Below are positions 1-5,848 of a stretch of DNA of 11,376 bases, piece after piece; position 1 is the first letter of the stretch, and the number at the start of each line of letters is the position of its first letter. The translations under genes and the position numbers were made by a program. Where the stretch lies: assembly GCA_002502215.1 (NCBI GenBank), contig DAPT01000019.1:1-11376 (forward strand), in the 5' to 3' direction. Below the pieces are notes generated by a model. It had not been told where the DNA came from and searched no databases. It saw nothing but the letters and a program-made list of their open reading frames with translations. This DNA comes from Euryarchaeota archaeon UBA124. Lineage in GTDB: Archaea > Thermoplasmatota > Poseidoniia > Poseidoniales > Poseidoniaceae.

Positions 1-1
1 C

Positions 2-18
2 CCCTTGCTATACAAGGG
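2..18. terminator. Short perfect hairpin downstream of purP
   Basis: A perfect 6-bp inverted repeat (CCCTTG / CAAGGG) with a 5-base loop lies 9 bases past the purP stop codon. It could be a 3'-end or terminator structure for the coiled-coil/purP unit. Any T-run that would follow it on the minus strand lies outside the window, so termination cannot be judged. A tRNA anticodon arm was considered and rejected because no other tRNA arms are visible. Confidence 0.25.
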
Positions 19-27
19 CAAAGCAGC

Positions 28-1185
28 CTAAGTTAGCACTTCAAGTAGGCGATCTTGTTCAGCCGCCATTCGTAGTTCCATCGCAATGCGGCGACCGCTG
101 CTCATTGGTTTTCGCCATAGAGCGTTTCCATACGGGTGCCCAACGTTGACGTGGACGTTCGTGCCGCCACCAAGTCGAGGGGCAACATCGTATATCCAGT
201 AATTCATGTCCTTGTCAATGCAGGTTTGCAGACAAAACGGTCCAATGATACCGGGGTCGTAATGTTCCTTGCTTGCCTTGACGAATTTCTCTCCAAGTTC
301 GAACGCTTTCTCAAGCAATGACTCACGTATGGTCGCTGTATTGTGACCGACGACGGTCATCTCAGGGATCTTCTGGTGAGCGGGCATGGTCATTTGTTGA
401 GGGGCTGGTAACCGAACATGTCCATCCAAAGAGGATTCAAATCTCCAATCAACTCCAAGCAACTCCAACTTTTCACCTTCATCAGCGAGTGGGCTGTAAA
501 AGAAATTCAAATTGAAGACCGGTCCAATCACATAACGCTCGATACGAGCACCATCAAGGGAGGCCTGATCGATGATACCGTCCTTGAGAAGAACTTCGGA
601 CTTCTCTTTGTATTCCTGATAAGAGGCACACGTAAAGAAACCACGTTCGAGTTTCTTTTGTGCGTGATGGAGTTTGACGATAACGAGACAGTCAATATCC
701 TCAGGATTCTCAATCGCCTCAGGGTACGGAAGCCCTGCTTTGTCGAGAATCCAATAATAGTCCTGTTCTTCGGTGCGTTCTTCCATGCGCAACATGTTTC
801 TTGAACCAAAGAGGGGAACTTTGAATTTATTCTCAACGTCCTCAATTGACGAATAGGATGTAAACGAACGGTTCGGGATGTAGACAACGTTACGCTTTCG
901 CATTTCGACCTGCATGGATTCATCCATAACGTCGTTAAACGAAGGCATGACGATTGCTTTGTCAACCATCCCCCTAAGAACACGGCCAGAGCCTGAGCGC
1001 TTTGTTTTGAAGTAATTTGCATAGGTTTTGTGTCGTCCTTCTTGACAATATGCAACCGTTGGGAACCCTTCCTCAATTCCACCGTCGCAGATATCAAGGG
1101 CAGAATGCGATGCTGTCATGCCGATTCGGAGTTTCATCCGATCGTATTCTTCGATGATTTTTGCAATATCATCACGTTGAAGCAT
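28..1185 (-). CDS. purP: PurP-family formate--AICAR ligase (FAICAR synthetase)
   Basis: This is an ATP-grasp enzyme of the archaeal purine pathway. PurP makes FAICAR from AICAR, formate and ATP without folate, replacing the transformylase half of PurH. At 385 residues it is slightly longer than the usual 350-370. Recognisable blocks are SHSAL at 26-30 (H27 matches the nucleotide-binding histidine number I recall for the Methanocaldococcus enzyme), ERYVIGPVFN at 216-225, IGPFCLQT at 314-321, DVAPRLGGGTN at 333-343, and the C-terminal MSSGRRIAMELRMA at 361-374. I chose the ATG at 1185 because GGGTGA (1191-1196) lies 5 bases upstream and the protein then begins like the family. The frame stays open to a TTG at 1248, overlapping the upstream coiled-coil gene by 8 bases; ATGs at 1227 and 1209 lack a ribosome site. 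One oddity: the usual Gly-rich ATP loop (KLxGAKGGxGYF, from memory) reads KLHHAQKKLERGFF at 171-184, so a PurP-like paralogue with altered activity is possible. Confidence 0.88.
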   Translation of the reverse strand: MLQRDDIAKIIEEYDRMKLRIGMTASHSALDICDGGIEEGFPTVAYCQEGRHKTYANYFKTKRSGSGRVLRGMVDKAIVMPSFNDVMDESMQVEMRKRNVVYIPNRSFTSYSSIEDVENKFKVPLFGSRNMLRMEERTEEQDYYWILDKAGLPYPEAIENPEDIDCLVIVKLHHAQKKLERGFFTCASYQEYKEKSEVLLKDGIIDQASLDGARIERYVIGPVFNLNFFYSPLADEGEKLELLGVDWRFESSLDGHVRLPAPQQMTMPAHQKIPEMTVVGHNTATIRESLLEKAFELGEKFVKASKEHYDPGIIGPFCLQTCIDKDMNYWIYDVAPRLGGGTNVHVNVGHPYGNALWRKPMSSGRRIAMELRMAAEQDRLLEVLT

Positions 1186-1190
1186 GGTTC

Positions 1191-1196
1191 TCACCC
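1191..1196 (-). promoter_or_regulatory. Shine-Dalgarno deciding the purP start
   Basis: The minus strand reads GGGTGA here, complementary to the CACCUCC tail of archaeal 16S rRNA. It lies 5 bases before the ATG at 1185. None of the alternative upstream starts (1209, 1227, TTG 1248) has a comparable site, which supports the shorter protein. Confidence 0.6.
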
Positions 1197-1240
1197 GTCT
1201 CTTGTCCATCTCGGTCTTTGATACCATCGATTCAACACTA

Positions 1241-2122
1241 TCAGTCAAAGCGCTGCAATTCCATCAATTCCTCGGTTGTGAGTGTATCTCCAGACATCAA
1301 CTTGCTCATCAAGTCTTGAACTTCGACACGGGCTGTTGGGCGTTCGCCTCCACCAGCTTCTGCACTGCGTCGTGCTCGCATCATGTCTTGGATGGAGTGC
1401 AAACATCGTAGGGATACGATGTAGAATCGATGAGCCTTGTCAGCTTCCTGCTTTGTATTTCGCAATTCACGATGTTTTGAGTTCGCACGCTCTCGTTGCT
1501 TGTTGACTTCTTTGTCCCATTGAATCATAAGATCGTGCGCTTCTTGCGCAGCCGCTGCAGCTTCTTGAACAGACTGATGAGCCTCATCATGCTCCTTTCG
1601 AGCAGCATTGAGTTCTTCGTTCTCACTGGATTCAGAGCCCATAGCTTCCTGATCTTTCTTCATTTGCCGAATTTTCGCATTCAATTCTTTCAAACGCTTC
1701 ATGACCTTTCCTTCGTTTTTTCCGGTGTGCTCACCGCGCTCAAATTCACGCTCAAGTCGACTAAACTCACGCTGAAGAGATTGAAGTGTAACCGGTCGCT
1801 CTCGACGACCTCTCTGGCCACGTTCTGCTGGTTTTTCCTCAGGCTTGTCGGAGCGAAGTTTGTCACGAATCTCTGAAACTTTCTTGCTGGCCTCATTGCG
1901 CACGCCTTTTTTCTCGCGAACGACTTGATTCATTTGTTCACGTACTTGCTTTTGTTGGTCAGAGAGCTGAATGAGTTCACGGACTTCAGAGTTGAACTCG
2001 TTTCGTTGAGAGACCAACTCCTTGGTTTTCGCATTCCAAGAATCTCGTTCTTCACGGTGTTGCGTAGCTTTTCCATCAAGAATTGAGCGTCGTTCTTCAA
2101 AGAGTTGTTTGAAATCGTCCAT
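1241..2122 (-). CDS. Archaeal coiled-coil protein (COG1340-like)
   Basis: This is a 293-residue, highly charged, almost wholly helical protein with no signal peptide or membrane segment, so it is probably cytoplasmic. Residues about 5-90 and 115-250 are Glu/Lys/Arg/Gln-rich heptads, separated by a basic Pro/Arg linker (about 93-112, containing RGQRGRRERP). The pattern resembles the uncharacterised archaeal coiled-coil family COG1340, including an AH-centred block (A195-H196, then M..Q). That block also occurs in the 5845-6711 protein and in the tail of the nucleotidyltransferase. The last 25 residues carry VQDLMSKLMSGDTLTTEELM, a motif repeated near the C terminus of the nucleotidyltransferase. 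It lies directly upstream of purP, probably as one transcript. ATG 2122 is preferred; an in-frame GTG at 2131 would add three residues. Its function is unknown. COG1340-like proteins are SMC-like in look only: no ATPase motifs are present. Confidence 0.85.
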   Translation of the reverse strand: MDDFKQLFEERRSILDGKATQHREERDSWNAKTKELVSQRNEFNSEVRELIQLSDQQKQVREQMNQVVREKKGVRNEASKKVSEIRDKLRSDKPEEKPAERGQRGRRERPVTLQSLQREFSRLEREFERGEHTGKNEGKVMKRLKELNAKIRQMKKDQEAMGSESSENEELNAARKEHDEAHQSVQEAAAAAQEAHDLMIQWDKEVNKQRERANSKHRELRNTKQEADKAHRFYIVSLRCLHSIQDMMRARRSAEAGGGERPTARVEVQDLMSKLMSGDTLTTEELMELQRFD

Positions 2123-2183
2123 GGTCTTCACTCTCGTCTTGTGACACAGTTGGATATGCCACGACCAACCGACCTACCACGCC

Positions 2184-2190
2184 CATATAA
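2184..2190. promoter_or_regulatory. TATA-like element between divergent genes
   Basis: The 119-base gap (2123-2241) between the minus-strand coiled-coil gene and the plus-strand KaiC-like gene holds one AT-rich core, CATATAA. Read on the minus strand (TTATATGG) it resembles an archaeal box A and would put a start site near 2158. Read on the plus strand it would put one near 2213. It may serve either or both genes. Only the spacing and base composition support this. Confidence 0.35.
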
Positions 2191-2241
2191 CCCCTTCACT
2201 CTGGTCGATAGAATTGGGGTACAGGAAATCAGGGAAAAGTA

Positions 2242-2967
2242 ATGTTCAAAGTCATTGGGAAAATACTGTCAATTGGTGAGACGGTGCTGCTCGGTGGAAT
2301 GCAAGGGATGGAACGAGTTGTACAATCGGATTTCCATGCACCTTACATCAGTCTCGTTACGGGTCCTCCGGGCTCAATGAAGTCCTCCTTTTGTTTGACG
2401 TTGCTGACAAACCACCTCGCTCGTACCGGAGAATTCGGGCTGTATTGCACGGTTGAAGAAACGGTTGATTCTCTCATGCGCGGAGCCAGCAGCCTGGGAT
2501 TGCAATTGCCTATGAATCTGCAAGTGACCGATTTCACCGAACTTCGTCGGGAAAACGAGGACATGGATTACCTTAAATTCACACGTAAAATGATTGAACA
2601 CTTCAAACAAACGCATGGTGATCGATTCACGACCTTCGTTCTTGATTCCCTCGGAGCAATTTACTCATTGACAACCGTCAATGAAGCGATGCGAAAGAAA
2701 ATGTTCTCGTTCTTTGACTTCTTACGGTCCATGAATCTGAACGTGATGCTCATCACAGAGCGAAACTTGGGGAGCCATGCTGAGCTTCAAGGGAACGAGG
2801 GATTTCTTGCAGATGCAGTGATTAACATGGGAATGGATCATCGAAATGGAAAATTAGTCCGTACCATACAAATTGAGAAAATGCGTCATGTACGTCATGC
2901 TATGGAGAAACAAGCTGTTGACGTTGGACCTCACGGTATGGTCGTTTTAGGACCACTATTTGATTGA
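2242..2967 (+). CDS. KaiC/RAD55-like RecA-superfamily ATPase
   Basis: This is a 241-residue single-domain RecA-fold ATPase of the archaeal KaiC/RAD55 type. The order of motifs is canonical. The P-loop is GPPGSMKSS at 41-49. An acidic VEETVDSL follows strand 2 at 71-78, matching the catalytic glutamates of KaiC. Walker B is TFVLDSLGA at 131-139. The FLADAVINMG block is at 188-197, and the IEKMRHVRHA block with a final beta-rich segment covers 211-239. The P-loop is odd: the Gly normally before the invariant Lys is Met46. Lys47 and Ser48 are kept, so nucleotide binding is possible but hydrolysis may be weak. There is no membrane segment or fused receiver or HTH domain. Members act as signalling or recombination-related ATPases, and ArlH/FlaH is a relative, but no archaellum genes are nearby. 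The ATG at 2242 follows a weak purine stretch (CAGGGAAAAGTA). The stop overlaps the convergent Roadblock-like gene by 12 bases. Confidence 0.8.
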   Translation: MFKVIGKILSIGETVLLGGMQGMERVVQSDFHAPYISLVTGPPGSMKSSFCLTLLTNHLARTGEFGLYCTVEETVDSLMRGASSLGLQLPMNLQVTDFTELRRENEDMDYLKFTRKMIEHFKQTHGDRFTTFVLDSLGAIYSLTTVNEAMRKKMFSFFDFLRSMNLNVMLITERNLGSHAELQGNEGFLADAVINMGMDHRNGKLVRTIQIEKMRHVRHAMEKQAVDVGPHGMVVLGPLFD

Positions 2968-3210
2968 GTCAAGGACCAAGTCGAGGGCACCTAAATTTAC
3001 ATTGGGCTTTGATTTGATCAAGACGATTGAGGATTTGTAGGAAAAGAAGACAGCACACCCCTCTTTGCCAATAAGACTTAATTTCTTTTTGCTGCTCAAT
3101 AAGCGTTGAATTAAGGCGACGTCGACGCTAGAATCAACGGCTCCTTCATCAATGAGTTCCACCGAAAGAACATGAGGGATCTGACGTAATGCGTCGATTG
3201 AATCTTGCAC
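2956..3210 (-). CDS. Small Roadblock/LC7-like protein
   Basis: This is an 84-residue protein, shorter than typical Roadblock/MglB domains (100-120 residues). Residues 1-23 read as a helix and strand (DALRQIPHVLSVELIDEG) like the start of Roadblock domains. The end (VLIKSKPNVNLGALDLVLDS, 63-82) matches the characteristic last strand, the Asp/Asn-x-NLG turn and the final helix. The middle helices are short. Roadblock proteins usually dimerise and bind or regulate small GTPases or other signalling ATPases; no GTPase gene is in view. It starts with GTG at 3210, one codon after the TAA of the upstream acetyltransferase and in the same frame, so it is translationally coupled or could form a read-through tail. 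No alternative start is possible upstream because of that stop. The family call rests mainly on the C-terminal half and is moderate. Confidence 0.6.
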   Translation of the reverse strand: MQDSIDALRQIPHVLSVELIDEGAVDSSVDVALIQRLLSSKKKLSLIGKEGCAVFFSYKSSIVLIKSKPNVNLGALDLVLDSIK

Positions 3211-3213
3211 GAT

Positions 3214-3756
3214 TTACTCTTCTTGTTCGGGTGTATCATTGTTTGGATTGTAATGTTGCAGTTTGCCGCGCATCATGTAGCCCATTCCTTGTCGATAATA
3301 TCCATGCAATTCTTGCTGAATTTCCAGCCCCCTTTCTCTATAGAAAGTAATAGCACGTTGATTTGAAGCACGAACTTCCAATTGGACCGTGGTTATTCCC
3401 TTCGGAACAAGGATGTCGGCCATGAGGTTCCAGACAATTGATCCCCAGCCTTTTCCTCGTGCGCCTTCATCGAGAACAAAGGACACAATTCGGATTGTGT
3501 GTTCCTTGAAAGGTGTGGTCCAAAGCACTCCGCGCATCGATGCAGGTGTATCATCCTCTGAATCAAACAGCATGAAGTTGGCATCCCATTCGGGAACGGG
3601 TAGGGAATGAATTGACCCAGCGAAGTATTCCTCACCCGTACCTTCATAGAACAGCTTTCGAACTGCTTCAGTCCATTCGATCGAAAGTTGCTTTGGGGCA
3701 AGACCTTGCCGCCATCCTCCTTTCAAAGAATCACTTCCTTGTCTCTTTACGACCAC
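3214..3756 (-). CDS. GNAT-family N-acetyltransferase
   Basis: This is a 180-residue protein with the acetyl-CoA-binding GNAT core. Motif A is IRIVSFVLDEGARGKGWGS (about 88-106), where RGKGWG is the pyrophosphate loop. Motif B is LEVRASNQRAITFYRERGL (126-144), with the typical Asn and the YxxxGF-like turn. The first 45 residues precede the fold, and the Gln/Glu-rich tail (PEQEE) looks disordered. It resembles RimI-like protein or small-molecule acetyltransferases; the substrate cannot be read from sequence. The start is GTG at 3756, with AAGGAAG about 7 bases upstream and a 26-base overlap with the end of the nucleotidyltransferase gene, indicating coupled translation. A strong internal GGAGG lies near 3718 but has no good in-frame start after it. 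Being third in the unit, it may act on a partner protein encoded there, which is inference only. Confidence 0.85.
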   Translation of the reverse strand: MVVKRQGSDSLKGGWRQGLAPKQLSIEWTEAVRKLFYEGTGEEYFAGSIHSLPVPEWDANFMLFDSEDDTPASMRGVLWTTPFKEHTIRIVSFVLDEGARGKGWGSIVWNLMADILVPKGITTVQLEVRASNQRAITFYRERGLEIQQELHGYYRQGMGYMMRGKLQHYNPNNDTPEQEE

Positions 3757-5848
3757 GCGTTCTTCCTTGACGGATATCGATTTTACGGGAAGAACGCTTT
3801 TTCGATTGTCTCTGTTTTTGCTGAGATTTTTGATTGTTTGCGTTTCCTATGCTTGCAATGCCTCCTTTGGAGAGCAAGGCGTCCAACTCTGTGAGTGAAA
3901 GTGCGTCACCACTGGATGCTTTTTCCCGGACTTCATTGATGTTTACATCCGGAGCTCGAGGTCTTCGACGTGTCGATTCACGATTTGTTGAGCGTTGACC
4001 TCTGTTTTGATTCCGTTTGGATGAAATACGCTGCCAAGCCTCTAAGCGCCCAATCTCACGACGCAACTCGTGCTTGGATGAATATTGTTCGTTGATGGAA
4101 CGCTGAAGCAACTTTGCATTCTTTTGGAATTCCCTCACGGATTTTGGATTGAGGTGAACACCTTCCAGAGCAGGATTGCTTTCAACGAGTTTCGCCAGAA
4201 CATCTTCCTCCTGTTTCTTGGTCTTCTTCAATGCTCGATATTCCTCGTTCTGTTCACGTCTCAAGCGGATAAACTCTTGATGGGCCTCGTTGGATTTCAG
4301 CGACGCTTCGTACATTGCCTGCAATTCAAAGAAATATGCGAAATCGCCCTTCTCAACTCCAAGGTTTGGAGCATTGAAGACATCAACTTCAGTGGTTAAT
4401 TTCTCAAAGACGCGTACCATTTCTTCATGAATCCGTTTGGTTGGGATTGCTATTCTTTGATTGATACCATCTCGGACTTCACGAAGTTCCTGTACCTTCA
4501 TGCTCAATGGTCGAAGTTCAGAGAGGATTTGTTGCCGATCCGATTTTACGTTTCGCGTTTCACGAAGTCCTCCACGGAGTAAATCAAGCAATTCCTTTGA
4601 ATTTTGACGTTCTCCAACGAGGTCACGAATTTGTCCTTCAACCTCGTCGAGACTTGTTCGTAGATTTTCAAGCCTCGTTGCAATCTCATCTTTGGATGTT
4701 GATCGCAAATCATGGAACAAATCATCCGGTTCCTCGTCGATTTCAAAGACAGGCTCGCAAATGTCGTGCCATGACTTCCCTTCAGAAAGCATCGTGATGA
4801 CCCTCATGAACTCATTTTGAATTGACATTGCACCTTCAGCTCTGACGACTCGAGAGAGATCATGTTCATGATCGAATGGATCCTCTATTGGCATTACGTG
4901 TTCCATTCTTCCATCATCGACTCCAGTGACAACTTCGAGTGGTAACGGTCCAGTGTGATTCCATTTCTTGGCTTTGTTACTGTGTGCTTCGCCGTTGCGA
5001 ATCGATACAACCATCGATTCCCAATCCCATCTTGTTGCAAAACGATCAAAGAAGCTGATAAGCAGAGACGCCAGAGATTGAGTATTTTCTGTCTTAAAGT
5101 CATCATCATTGAAGCCAACGTCAAAGGTCTTACCTTGAAATGAAAGAGGCTTCGAGGGACAATTCTCTTGGCGGTTTGGTGCAAGGGCTGGCTGAACAAG
5201 TTGTGCATGCTGGATTGTTAGGAGAGTCCATGCATACGAGGACAATGAGCCATCAAATGCGTTGTTGATTCCTCTTCGACTTGACCAATATTTGACCATG
5301 TGAACGAGGCGACGCAAACGATCTTCCTGGGCGTAGGATTTCAGCAGATGGGAGTTGTAAATTGCCAATCGATTGTCAAGAGAGATGTCCACGTCTAAAC
5401 CTGAACGAGGGTCCTTAAATTTCACAATTGGAATCCGTGCTTTTGGAATTAATTGTATGTTTTCCATTCCTTCCTCATGGAGCAATCCAGAAATTTTCCT
5501 CAAGACCTTTCTCGGTGTCTTGTTCTTGAAGGATAAACAGAGATCGAGATCTCCCGCTCCGATCGAGAGGTCTGTTACGCTTGAACCGAATGCTTCGATC
5601 ATTGCATTTTTCCCAAAACGTCGGAACATTAGGCTTGTTAGATGGTTAGTAAGTGATTCTCTACTCTTCGCTTTCGCATCACCAATCTTCTTGATAACTT
5701 TGTTCAAATCGCCATCAAGACTGCTGATGTATGCCTCTGTAATTGATGAGAGGTCGGGAACATCGATGTCTTCGATGAGGTGTTTGTACAGATACGGCCA
5801 GCGCTCTTGTTGTGCCTGTGAAAGTCCGGTCGTGGAACAAACACTCAT
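3731..5848 (-). CDS. Cid1/TUTase-like terminal nucleotidyltransferase with coiled-coil tail
   Basis: This 705-residue fusion has a head (about 15-370) that is a Pol-beta-superfamily RNA nucleotidyltransferase of the noncanonical poly(A)/poly(U) polymerase group (Cid1, TUT4/7, Trf4), normally eukaryotic. These enzymes add nucleotides to RNA 3' ends. Visible motifs: FGSS at 87-90 (GS helix); GDLDLCL at 99-105 with D100 and D102; VDISLDN at 153-159 with D154 as the third metal ligand; NSHLLKSYAQ at 165-174; LVHMVKYWSSRRGIN at 181-195; GSLSSYAW at 200-207; the PAP-associated block LLISFFDRFA (262-271) with VSIRNG; and IEDPFDHEHDLSR at 321-333. H329 aligns by eye with the UTP-selecting His336 of Cid1, suggesting uridylylation. 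Residues about 385-610 are coiled coil with an AH block (A522-H523) like the neighbouring coiled-coil proteins. Then come an Arg-rich stretch, the motif REKASSGDALSLTELDALL (641-659) and a very basic tail to 705, suited to nucleic acid contact. The ATG overlaps the upstream stop (ATGA) and has GGTGAGG before it. Confidence 0.9.
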   Translation of the reverse strand: MSVCSTTGLSQAQQERWPYLYKHLIEDIDVPDLSSITEAYISSLDGDLNKVIKKIGDAKAKSRESLTNHLTSLMFRRFGKNAMIEAFGSSVTDLSIGAGDLDLCLSFKNKTPRKVLRKISGLLHEEGMENIQLIPKARIPIVKFKDPRSGLDVDISLDNRLAIYNSHLLKSYAQEDRLRRLVHMVKYWSSRRGINNAFDGSLSSYAWTLLTIQHAQLVQPALAPNRQENCPSKPLSFQGKTFDVGFNDDDFKTENTQSLASLLISFFDRFATRWDWESMVVSIRNGEAHSNKAKKWNHTGPLPLEVVTGVDDGRMEHVMPIEDPFDHEHDLSRVVRAEGAMSIQNEFMRVITMLSEGKSWHDICEPVFEIDEEPDDLFHDLRSTSKDEIATRLENLRTSLDEVEGQIRDLVGERQNSKELLDLLRGGLRETRNVKSDRQQILSELRPLSMKVQELREVRDGINQRIAIPTKRIHEEMVRVFEKLTTEVDVFNAPNLGVEKGDFAYFFELQAMYEASLKSNEAHQEFIRLRREQNEEYRALKKTKKQEEDVLAKLVESNPALEGVHLNPKSVREFQKNAKLLQRSINEQYSSKHELRREIGRLEAWQRISSKRNQNRGQRSTNRESTRRRPRAPDVNINEVREKASSGDALSLTELDALLSKGGIASIGNANNQKSQQKQRQSKKRSSRKIDIRQGRTRGRKETRK

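Noticed and set aside
1..40. Possible tRNA anticodon arm around CCCTTG...CAAGGG
   Set aside because: There are no acceptor, D or T arms with the expected spacing, and the purP stop lies immediately beside it.
528..1097. A 189-codon minus-strand frame inside purP
   Set aside because: It is out of frame with the clearly recognisable purP and its product shows no domain.
3716..3724. Strong internal Shine-Dalgarno (AAAGGAGGA, minus strand) in the GNAT gene
   Set aside because: No in-frame ATG, GTG or TTG follows at a usable distance, and the upstream GTG keeps the expected overlap with the preceding gene.
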